DNA of 64,000 bases from Lysobacteraceae bacterium. GTDB lineage: Bacteria > Pseudomonadota > Gammaproteobacteria > Xanthomonadales > Xanthomonadaceae. The position numbers were made by a program, and so were the translations under genes. The notes beneath the pieces are model-generated. The model searched no databases and had not been told where the DNA came from. It saw only the letters and a list, made by a program, of their open reading frames with translations. Below, one piece after another: positions 57,729-64,000 of this stretch. The number at the start of each line of letters is the position of its first letter. The first letter of the stretch is position 1. The DNA lies in the NCBI GenBank assembly GCA_026005075.1, contig BPKJ01000002.1, forward strand, positions 186,001 through 250,000. Reading direction: 5' to 3'.

Positions 57729-58430
57729 ATGGGTCACAAAGTTCATCCGACGGGCATCCGCCTTGGCATCGCCAAGGACTGGAACTCCAAGTGGTATGCC
57801 AACAAGCGCGAGTACGCCCAGTACCTCGCGGCTGACCTCAAGGTGCGCGAGATGCTGCGCAAGCGTCTTGCGCAGGCCGGAATCTCCCGGATTCAGATCG
57901 AGCGTCCCGCGAAGACCGCGCGCGTCACCATCCACACGGCACGGCCGGGTGTGGTGATCGGTCGCAAGGGTGAGGACATCGAGCGTCTGCGCAAGGATGT
58001 GAGCGAGATGATGGGCGTGCCCACGCACATCAACGTCGCCGAGGTGCGCAAGCCGGAGCTGGACGCCCAGCTGGTCGCCGAGTCGATCGCCCAGCAGCTC
58101 GAGCGCCGGATCATGTTCCGTCGCGCGATGAAGCGTGCCGTCGGCAACGCGATGCGGCTTGGTGCGCTGGGCATCAAGGTCAATGTCGCCGGGCGTCTGA
58201 ACGGTGCGGAAATCGCCCGCTCGGAGTGGTACCGCGAGGGGCGGGTCCCGCTGCACACGCTGCGCGCGGACATCGACTACGGCTTCGCCGAGGCGCGCAC
58301 CACCTATGGCGTCATCGGCGTCAAGGTCTGGATCTACAAGGGCGAGGTGTTCGACCTGGCTGCGGCCAATGCCGAGGCCAAGGATGAGCGCCGCGAAGGC
58401 GAGGGTCGTCGCGAACGCGGCGCCAAGTAA
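57729..58430 (+). CDS. rpsC: 30S ribosomal protein S3
   Basis: The 233-residue protein has exactly the E. coli length. [24 protein letters not shown] is at the start; the KH domain includes [17 protein letters not shown]; and the C-terminal half contains [44 protein letters not shown]. It lines the mRNA entry and helps unwind mRNA. The basic/acidic tail is ordinary. Confidence 0.99.
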   Translation: MGHKVHPTGIRLGIAKDWNSKWYANKREYAQYLAADLKVREMLRKRLAQAGISRIQIERPAKTARVTIHTARPGVVIGRKGEDIERLRKDVSEMMGVPTHINVAEVRKPELDAQLVAESIAQQLERRIMFRRAMKRAVGNAMRLGALGIKVNVAGRLNGAEIARSEWYREGRVPLHTLRADIDYGFAEARTTYGVIGVKVWIYKGEVFDLAAANAEAKDERREGEGRRERGAK

Positions 58431-58442
58431 GGAAGCACGACC

Positions 58443-58856
58443 ATGCTGCAACCCAAGCGAACCAAGTACCGCAAGGTACACAAGGGCCGTAACGAGGGTC
58501 TTTCCTGGAACGGCGCTGCGGTCAGCTTCGGCGAGTACGGCCTGAAGGCCGTGAGCCGCGGCCAGCTTACCGCGCGCCAGATCGAGGCGGCCCGTCGGAC
58601 GATCTCCCGCTACGTCAAGCGCGGCGGAAAGCTCTGGATCCGCGTGTTCCCGGACAAGCCGATCACCCAGAAGCCCATCGAGGTCCGCATGGGCAACGGC
58701 AAGGGCAATGTCGAGTACTGGGTGGCGCCCATTCAGCCCGGGCGCGTGCTCTACGAGATCGAGGGCGTGCCGGAGGAGACGGCTCGCGAGGCGTTCCGTC
58801 TTGCTGCGGCCAAGCTTTCGGTGAAGACCACTTTCGTTACCCGGACGGTGCGCTGA
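58443..58856 (+). CDS. rplP: 50S ribosomal protein L16
   Basis: The 137-residue protein (E. coli 136) starts [24 protein letters not shown] and contains [10 protein letters not shown]-type [45 protein letters not shown]. Arg81 in the E. coli protein is hydroxylated by the 2OG oxygenase YcfD; the matching MGNGKG region lies here with Arg just before it. It sits near the A site. Its stop overlaps the rpmC start (TGATG). Confidence 0.98.
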   Translation: MLQPKRTKYRKVHKGRNEGLSWNGAAVSFGEYGLKAVSRGQLTARQIEAARRTISRYVKRGGKLWIRVFPDKPITQKPIEVRMGNGKGNVEYWVAPIQPGRVLYEIEGVPEETAREAFRLAAAKLSVKTTFVTRTVR

Positions 58857-59041
58857 TGGAACTCAAGGAACTCCGCCAGAAGTCGGCCGACGAGCTGAAG
58901 GCGCATCTGCTCGAGCTTCGTCGCGAGCAGTTCAACCTGCGCATGCAGAAGGCCACCGGTCAGTTGAACCAGACTCACCAGATCCGCAAGGTCCGGCGCG
59001 AGATCGCGCAGGTCAAGACCCTGCTGGGTGCAAGCAAGTAA
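58856..59041 (+). CDS. rpmC: 50S ribosomal protein L29
   Basis: The 61-residue helical protein (E. coli 63) reads [57 protein letters not shown] in outline. It lies next to L23 at the tunnel exit. It starts on the last base of the rplP stop and is followed by rpsQ after 10 bp. Confidence 0.98.
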   Translation: MELKELRQKSADELKAHLLELRREQFNLRMQKATGQLNQTHQIRKVRREIAQVKTLLGASK

Positions 59042-59051
59042 GGCGATCGAC

Positions 59052-59312
59052 ATGAGCGAGAACAGCAAGCCGCTGCGCACGGTGGAAGGCCGTGTGGTCA
59101 GCAACAAGATGCAGAAGACGGTGACCGTCCTCGTCGAGCGCCAGGTCAAGCATGCGCTTTACGGGAAGTACATCCGGCGCTCGACCAAGCTCCACGCCCA
59201 CGATGAGCAGGGTTGCCAGGAAGGGGATGTCGTGCGGGTGGTGGAATGCCGCCCCCTTTCCAAGACCAAGAACTGGCGCGTGGTCGAAATCGTCTCGCGT
59301 GCAGCCGAGTAA
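59052..59312 (+). CDS. rpsQ: 30S ribosomal protein S17
   Basis: ATG 59052 gives 86 residues (E. coli 84): [54 protein letters not shown] is the OB-fold part. An earlier in-frame ATG at 59028 lies within the end of rpmC and is less likely. It binds 16S rRNA helix 11 early in assembly. Confidence 0.98.
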   Translation: MSENSKPLRTVEGRVVSNKMQKTVTVLVERQVKHALYGKYIRRSTKLHAHDEQGCQEGDVVRVVECRPLSKTKNWRVVEIVSRAAE

Positions 59313-59324
59313 GAGGGTCCAGAC

Positions 59325-59693
59325 ATGATCCAGATGCAGTCCACGCTCGCCGCAGCGGACAACAGTGGGGCCAAGGAACTGATGTGCATCAAGGTCCTGG
59401 GTGGCTCCAAGCGCAGGTATGCGCATATCGGCGACATCATCAAGGTGTCGGTGAAGGACGCTATCCCTCGCGGCAAGGTGAAGAAGGGTGAGGTTTACAA
59501 CGCGGTCGTCGTTCGTACCCGCAAGGGGGTGCGCCGTCCGGACGGTTCCATCATCCGTTTCGATGGCAACGCAGCCGTGTTGCTGAACAACAAGCAGGAG
59601 CCGATCGGCACCCGCATCTTCGGACCGGTCACGCGCGAGCTGCGCGGTGAGAAGTTCATGAAGATCGTCTCGCTGGCTCCCGAAGTGCTTTGA
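59325..59693 (+). CDS. rplN: 50S ribosomal protein L14
   Basis: The 122-residue protein (E. coli 123) shows [33 protein letters not shown] and the L14 signature [41 protein letters not shown]. It forms bridges B5 and B8 with 16S rRNA and is the binding place of the silencing factor RsfS. This is normally the first gene of the spc operon; no separate promoter is visible in the 12-bp gap before it. Confidence 0.99.
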   Translation: MIQMQSTLAAADNSGAKELMCIKVLGGSKRRYAHIGDIIKVSVKDAIPRGKVKKGEVYNAVVVRTRKGVRRPDGSIIRFDGNAAVLLNNKQEPIGTRIFGPVTRELRGEKFMKIVSLAPEVL

Positions 59694-59703
59694 GGTAGAC
59701 GCC

Positions 59704-60018
59704 ATGAATCGCATCCGCAAGGGTGATCAGGTCATCGTGATCACCGGCAAGAACAAGGGCCAGAAGGGCGAGGTCCTCCGGGTGGTCGGCGACAGGGTGG
59801 TCGTCTCCAACGTGAATCTGGTGAAGCGCCACACCAAGCCCAATCCGCAGGCCAACCAGCCTGGCGGCATCATCGAGAAGGAGGCGCCGATCCATATCTC
59901 CAACGTGATGATCTTCAATCCCGCCGCCGGCAAGGGCGACCGGGTTGGTTTCAAGGTGCTCGAGGATGGACGCAAGCTTCGCGTGTTCCGCTCGAGCGGT
60001 GAGGCGATCGACGCCTGA
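59704..60018 (+). CDS. rplX: 50S ribosomal protein L24
   Basis: The 104-residue KOW-type protein has the same length as in E. coli. [70 protein letters not shown] is conserved throughout. It starts 50S assembly at the 5' end of 23S rRNA. Confidence 0.98.
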   Translation: MNRIRKGDQVIVITGKNKGQKGEVLRVVGDRVVVSNVNLVKRHTKPNPQANQPGGIIEKEAPIHISNVMIFNPAAGKGDRVGFKVLEDGRKLRVFRSSGEAIDA

Positions 60019-60029
60019 GGAATGCAGCC

Positions 60030-60569
60030 ATGACCCGGCTTGAACAGATTTACAAGAACGACGTGGTGCCGAAGCTGATGGAACGCTTCGGCTACAAGAA
60101 CCCCATGCAGGTCCCGCGCCTGACCAAGATCACGCTCAACATGGGCGTGGGCGAGGCCGTGGGCAACAAGAAGATCCTGGAGAACGCCGTGGCCGACATG
60201 GCCAAGATCGCCGGCCAGAAGCCGGTGGTGACCAAGGCCCGCGTCTCGGTCGCGTCGTTCAAGATCCGTGACGGCTGGCCGATCGGCTGCAAGGTGACCT
60301 TGCGCCGGGAGCGGATGTACGAGTTCCTGGATCGCCTCATCAACATCGCGCTGCCGCGCGTGCGCGACTTCCGTGGTGTGTCCGGGAAGTCCTTCGACGG
60401 TCGTGGCAACTTCAACATGGGTGTGAAGGAGCAGATCATCTTCCCCGAGATCGATTTCGACCAGGTCGATGCGATTCGCGGGATGGACATTGCCATCACC
60501 ACCACCGCGAACACCGACGAGGAAGCCAAGGCGCTGCTCGAGGCCTTCCGTTTCCCGTTCCGCAACTGA
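60030..60569 (+). CDS. rplE: 50S ribosomal protein L5
   Basis: The 179-residue protein matches E. coli in length. [44 protein letters not shown] and the C-terminal [47 protein letters not shown] are intact. It binds 5S rRNA and contacts the P-site tRNA. In E. coli, S8 represses the spc mRNA near the start of this gene; I did not resolve that structure here. Confidence 0.99.
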   Translation: MTRLEQIYKNDVVPKLMERFGYKNPMQVPRLTKITLNMGVGEAVGNKKILENAVADMAKIAGQKPVVTKARVSVASFKIRDGWPIGCKVTLRRERMYEFLDRLINIALPRVRDFRGVSGKSFDGRGNFNMGVKEQIIFPEIDFDQVDAIRGMDIAITTTANTDEEAKALLEAFRFPFRN

Positions 60570-60585
60570 TCGACGAGGCTCCCCG

Positions 60586-60891
60586 ATGTCCAAGAAGTGC
60601 ATGGTCAACCGCGAGATCAAGCGTGCGAAGCTGGTCGCTCGGTACGCGGAGAAGCGCGCTGCCTTGAAGAAGGTCATCGCCAATCCGAATGCGTCCTACG
60701 AGGAAAAGATGGAGGCGCAGATCGCCCTGCAGAAGCTTCCGCGTGATGCTTCCCCGGTGCGGCAGCGCAACCGTTGCGAACTGTCCGGCCGCCCCCGGGG
60801 TGTCTATCGCAAGTTCGGCCTTTGCCGCAACAAGCTTCGCGAGGCCACCATGCGCGGCGACGTTCCCGGGCTGCGCAAGGCGAGCTGGTAA
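60586..60891 (+). CDS. rpsN: 30S ribosomal protein S14 (zinc-free form)
   Basis: ATG 60586 gives 101 residues, exactly the E. coli length. [30 protein letters not shown] is the long N-terminal part of the C-minus type, and [41 protein letters not shown] ends it. It lacks the CxxC pairs of the zinc-binding form, so it does not need zinc. Confidence 0.98.
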   Translation: MSKKCMVNREIKRAKLVARYAEKRAALKKVIANPNASYEEKMEAQIALQKLPRDASPVRQRNRCELSGRPRGVYRKFGLCRNKLREATMRGDVPGLRKASW

Positions 60892-60946
60892 ACCCCGAAA
60901 TGCTGATTCCGCTTCGGATATCGGTGCTTGATCAAGGAACCCACTC

Positions 60947-61342
60947 ATGAGCATGACTGATCCCATCGCCGACATGCTGGTCCGCATCAAGAATGCGGCG
61001 GCCGTCGGCAAGCCCTCGGTGCGCATGCCTTCCTCCAAGATGAAGGTGGCCATCGCCAACGTGCTGAAGGAAGAGGGCTACATCCAGGACCTGAGGGTCG
61101 ACCAGCAGGGCGCCAAGAGCGAGCTGGAGATCGTCCTCAAGTACCACCTCGGCAAGCCGGTGATCGAGCGCCTGGAGCGCGTGTCGCGGTCCGGTCTGCG
61201 CCAGTATCGCGGCAAGGACGCCCTGCCGAAGGTGCTCGGCGGTCTTGGTATCGCCATCATTTCCACCTCCAAGGGCATCATGACCGATCGCAAGGCCCGC
61301 GCCGAGGGCGTGGGTGGCGAAGTCATCTGCCTGGTCGCCTAA
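60947..61342 (+). CDS. rpsH: 30S ribosomal protein S8
   Basis: The 131-residue protein (E. coli 130) starts [46 protein letters not shown] and has the C-terminal [28 protein letters not shown] precedes ATG 60947. It binds the central domain of 16S rRNA and in E. coli represses the spc operon. The 55-bp gap before it is longer than most in the cluster. Confidence 0.99.
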   Translation: MSMTDPIADMLVRIKNAAAVGKPSVRMPSSKMKVAIANVLKEEGYIQDLRVDQQGAKSELEIVLKYHLGKPVIERLERVSRSGLRQYRGKDALPKVLGGLGIAIISTSKGIMTDRKARAEGVGGEVICLVA

Positions 61343-61355
61343 GGGGAGTTCGAGG

Positions 61356-61883
61356 ATGTCCCGAGTTGCCAAGAAGCCGATCCCCCTTCCCAAGGGCGTG
61401 GATCTTGCTGTTAGCGGTGATGCCATCGTCGTGAAGGGGCCGAAGGGCAGTCTTTCCCTGGCTCGCCCGGCGAATGTCGAGGTCGTGGTGGAAGGCGGCG
61501 TCGCCACCGTGAAGCCGCTCGGCGAGGGCGCCGTCGCCATGGCCGGCACCGTGCGCGCGATCGTGTCGAACATGGTCACCGGTGTCTCGACCGGATTCGA
61601 GCGCAAGCTGGAGCTGGTCGGCGTGGGTTACCGCGCGTCGATGCAGGGCAAGGACCTCAATCTCTCCCTTGGCTTTTCGCATCCGGTCGTGTTCCGGGCT
61701 CCCGATGGCATCACCATCGAGACCCCGAGCCAGACCGAGATCGTGGTCAAGGGTGCGGACAAGCAGCAGGTCGGCGAGATTGCCGCGAAGATCCGGTCGT
61801 TCCGTCCGCCGGAGCCCTACAAGGGCAAGGGCGTTCGTTATGCCGGCGAGAGGATCATCATGAAGGAAGCCAAGAAGGCGTAA
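61356..61883 (+). CDS. rplF: 50S ribosomal protein L6
   Basis: ATG 61356 ([33 protein letters not shown]) gives 175 residues (E. coli 177). The two repeats of the L6 fold and the C-terminal [42 protein letters not shown], the L6 signature, are present. It lies near the sarcin-ricin loop. A 60-bp gap follows before rplR. Confidence 0.98.
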   Translation: MSRVAKKPIPLPKGVDLAVSGDAIVVKGPKGSLSLARPANVEVVVEGGVATVKPLGEGAVAMAGTVRAIVSNMVTGVSTGFERKLELVGVGYRASMQGKDLNLSLGFSHPVVFRAPDGITIETPSQTEIVVKGADKQQVGEIAAKIRSFRPPEPYKGKGVRYAGERIIMKEAKKA

Positions 61884-61943
61884 TGCCGGTGCGGGCCTGC
61901 CCGCCTGCCGATCCATCGCTTTCAGCTTTCAAGGACAGTTACC

Positions 61944-62297
61944 ATGGACAAGAAGATTGCCCGTCTGCGTCGCGCCAAGTCGGCCCGTTCGCATATTCGC
62001 AAGCTCGGTGTGCCGCGCCTTTCGGTGCTGCGCAGCGGCCAGCACCTGTATGCACAGGTCTTCACGCCCGACGGTTCGCGCGTGCTGGCCAGCGCGTCCA
62101 CGCTGCAGGCCGAGGTCCGCGAGGGTCTGAGCAGCTGCAAGAACATCGAGGCCGCGGCGCGTGTTGGCCGCTTCATCGCCGAGCGTGCGCGCGCGGCAGG
62201 TATCGAGTCGGTTGCGTTCGACCGGTCCGGATACCGTTATCACGGTCGGGTCAAGGCGCTGGCCGACGCCGCTCGCGAGGCGGGTTTGAAGTTCTAA
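61944..62297 (+). CDS. rplR: 50S ribosomal protein L18
   Basis: The 117-residue protein has exactly the E. coli length. [40 protein letters not shown] and RAGIE-type [37 protein letters not shown] are conserved. It binds 5S rRNA together with L5. AAGGA precedes the start. Confidence 0.98.
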   Translation: MDKKIARLRRAKSARSHIRKLGVPRLSVLRSGQHLYAQVFTPDGSRVLASASTLQAEVREGLSSCKNIEAAARVGRFIAERARAAGIESVAFDRSGYRYHGRVKALADAAREAGLKF

Positions 62298-62355
62298 GGG
62301 CACCGCCCTCCTACAACGACAAGCGGCCATGGCCGCAAGAAGGCAGGATGATTCG

Positions 62356-62862
62356 ATGAGCACGAACGATCGCGACAACAGCGACGGCATGCTGGAAAAG
62401 CTGATTGCCGTCAATCGCGTGTCGAAGACGGTGAAGGGTGGTCGCCAGTTCACCTTCACGGCACTGACGGTGGTCGGTGATGGCGCCGGCAAGGTGGGCT
62501 TTGGCTACGGCAAGGCGCGCGAGGTTCCGGTTGCCATCCAGAAGTCGATGGAGCATGCGCGTCGGGCGATGATTTCCGTCGAGCTCAACAACGGCACCCT
62601 CTGGTATCCGATCAAGGCCAGCCACGGTGCGGCACGGGTGTACATGCAGCCCGCCTCGGAAGGTACCGGCGTCATCGCCGGTGGCGCGATGCGCGCCGTG
62701 CTGGAGGCGGTCGGCGTGAAGAACATCCTCGCCAAGGCCGTGGGTTCGCGCAATCCGATCAACCTCGTGCGTGCCACCATCAAGGGGCTGAAGGCGATGC
62801 AGTCGCCCTCGCAGATCGCCGCCAAGCGTGGCAAGTCGGTGGAGGAGTTGGGTCATGGCTGA
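62356..62862 (+). CDS. rpsE: 30S ribosomal protein S5
   Basis: AGGA 8 nt before ATG 62356 supports this start (168 residues; E. coli 167); an in-frame ATG at 62329 lacks a ribosome site. [58 protein letters not shown] is the S5 signature region. It helps with fidelity and mRNA entry. It overlaps rpmD by 8 nt. Confidence 0.98.
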   Translation: MSTNDRDNSDGMLEKLIAVNRVSKTVKGGRQFTFTALTVVGDGAGKVGFGYGKAREVPVAIQKSMEHARRAMISVELNNGTLWYPIKASHGAARVYMQPASEGTGVIAGGAMRAVLEAVGVKNILAKAVGSRNPINLVRATIKGLKAMQSPSQIAAKRGKSVEELGHG

Positions 62863-63040
62863 GTCGAAGACCATCAAGGTTCGTCTGATCAAGGGACTGC
62901 GCGGCACCCAGGCCAGGCACCGGCTCTCGGTGAAGGCGCTCGGCTTGCGCAAGACCAACGATGTGCGTGAGCTGCCGGACAATCCCTGCGTGCGCGGCCT
63001 GATCAGCCAGGTGTCCTACCTGGTGCGGGTCGAGCAGTAA
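62855..63040 (+). CDS. rpmD: 50S ribosomal protein L30
   Basis: The 61-residue protein (E. coli 59) reads [61 protein letters not shown] in outline; the KVRLIKG and RGLI parts are conserved. It starts within the end of rpsE (8-nt overlap), which points to translational coupling. Confidence 0.97.
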   Translation: MAESKTIKVRLIKGLRGTQARHRLSVKALGLRKTNDVRELPDNPCVRGLISQVSYLVRVEQ

Positions 63041-63064
63041 GCGGGCCACCAAGGAGAGAATGTC

Positions 63065-63499
63065 ATGCGTCTGAATGATCTCAAGCCCGCTCCGGGTGCG
63101 CGCAGGGAGCGCGTGCGCGTGGGCCGCGGCATCGGCTCGGGTCTCGGCAAGACCTGCGGTCGCGGGCACAAGGGGCAGTACGCCCGCACCGGCCGTGGCA
63201 AGGTCAAGCCCGGCTTCGAGGGTGGCCAGATGCCGCTGCAGCGCCGGTTGCCGAAGGTCGGTTTCCGTTCGCGCACGGCCCGCGACACCGCCGAAGTGCT
63301 GCTCTACAAGCTGGAGCTGATCCAGGCCGGCGAGATCGACTTCGCCGCCCTGCGCGAGGCCGGGCTGGTGCCGACCTCGGCGCGTCAGGCCAAGGTGGTG
63401 AAGAAGGGCACGATCAACCGGCCGGTGGTGCTCAAGGGCATCGCGGTCACCGCTGGGGCCCGCGCTGCCATCGAGGCGGCCGGCGGGCGGGTGGAGTAA
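63065..63499 (+). CDS. rplO: 50S ribosomal protein L15
   Basis: The 144-residue protein matches E. coli in length. [41 protein letters not shown] and [20 protein letters not shown] are conserved, and the C-terminal [20 protein letters not shown] ends it. It is a late assembly protein of the 50S subunit. secY starts 3 bp downstream. Confidence 0.98.
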   Translation: MRLNDLKPAPGARRERVRVGRGIGSGLGKTCGRGHKGQYARTGRGKVKPGFEGGQMPLQRRLPKVGFRSRTARDTAEVLLYKLELIQAGEIDFAALREAGLVPTSARQAKVVKKGTINRPVVLKGIAVTAGARAAIEAAGGRVE

Positions 63500-63502
63500 T
63501 CC

Positions 63503-64000
63503 GTGGCGCAGTCGCCCAAGGCCACGAGCGGACTGGCGGGGCTCGGCAAGCTGACCGAGCTCCGTCAGCGTCTGCTGTTCGTGCTCGGCGCGCTGATCGT
63601 CTACCGGATCGGAACCTTCATTCCGGTCCCCGGGGTCGATCCGCAGGCCATGCTGCGGTTCATGGATACCCAGCAGGGCACCATCGTCGACCTGTTCAAC
63701 ATGTTCTCGGGCGGTGCGCTCGAGCGCTTCAGCCTGTTCGCGCTGAACGTGATGCCGTACATCTCGGCGTCGATCATCATCCAACTGGCCACACACATCT
63801 TTCCCAGCCTGATGGCCCTGCGCAAGGAGGGCGAGTCCGGACGCCGGAAGATCACCCAGTACACCCGCTACGGGACCGTGCTGCTGGCCGCATTCCAGGC
63901 CATGGGCGTGGCCATCGCCCTGCAGCAGTCCGGAGCCGGTTCCGGGATTCCGATCGTCTACAACCCGGGCCCCGGCTTCGTGATGACCGCCATCGTCTCG
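63503..64000 (+). CDS. secY: Protein translocase subunit SecY (C-terminus outside window)
   Basis: The GTG at 63503 opens a frame that runs to the window edge (166 residues of about 440). [35 protein letters not shown] is the first transmembrane segment with the family motif, [33 protein letters not shown] the plug and second segment, and [34 protein letters not shown] the third. It forms the protein-conducting channel with SecE (37720) and SecG. As in E. coli it follows rplO directly. Confidence 0.97.
   Translation, partial: MAQSPKATSGLAGLGKLTELRQRLLFVLGALIVYRIGTFIPVPGVDPQAMLRFMDTQQGTIVDLFNMFSGGALERFSLFALNVMPYISASIIIQLATHIFPSLMALRKEGESGRRKITQYTRYGTVLLAAFQAMGVAIALQQSGAGSGIPIVYNPGPGFVMTAIVS

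Overview
This is a GC-rich (roughly two thirds G+C by eye) chromosomal segment of a gammaproteobacterium, most likely of the Xanthomonadaceae/Lysobacterales lineage. I infer this from the gene order (hemA-prfA facing a TPR gene, lolB and ispE, then tRNA-Gln, prs, rplY, pth, ychF, tRNA-Tyr/Gly/Thr, tuf, tRNA-Trp, secE, nusG, L11-L1-L10-L7/L12, rpoBC, str, S10 and spc operons), from a lysyl-endopeptidase-type secreted protease, from a SecE N-terminus of xanthomonad type, and from GGGAATC heptads between rplL and rpoB. No species name can be supported.

The first 32 kb is mixed housekeeping and envelope content. It starts with the N-terminal part of a TonB-dependent receptor and an uncharacterised P-loop-like protein. 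Next come a secreted protease with FN3 and P/Homo B domains, asparagine synthetase, an ExoD-family membrane protein and the complete pstSCAB-phoU phosphate operon. After an MscS channel there are an alkyltransferase-like protein, a rhomboid protease, a 2OG-Fe(II) oxygenase, nadC with a Trm112 protein, purEK, a one-domain asparaginase, wrbA with a DUF2069 gene, a YihY/BrkB protein, a TlpA-like thioredoxin, acylphosphatase and a LytS/LytTR two-component pair. A short-chain polyphosphate kinase 2 gene follows, split by a fragment of an IS481-type transposase, then moaB, a GNAT gene, prfA and hemA, and on the other strand the TPR gene, lolB and ispE.

From 32 kb to the end the window is almost entirely the information-processing core, read on the + strand: five tRNA genes, prs, L25, pth, YchF, two tuf copies (the first broken by several small indels), secE-nusG, the L11/L10 genes, rpoBC, rpsL-rpsG-fusA-tuf, and the S10-spc ribosomal protein cluster up to a truncated secY.

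No CRISPR array, prophage, rRNA operon or defence island is visible, and I found no clearly undescribed multi-gene system. The observations most worth checking are: (i) the pattern of indels in tuf copy 1, which looks like two alleles merged; (ii) the GCG/ACG-heavy codon use of tuf; (iii) the IS481 fragment with no ends inside ppk2; (iv) nearly matching promoter plus 5' hairpin leaders before the str and S10 operons; (v) the GGGAATC heptads between rplL and rpoB; and (vi) a family-unassigned P-loop-like protein. All product names come from reading motifs and lengths; no database search was run.
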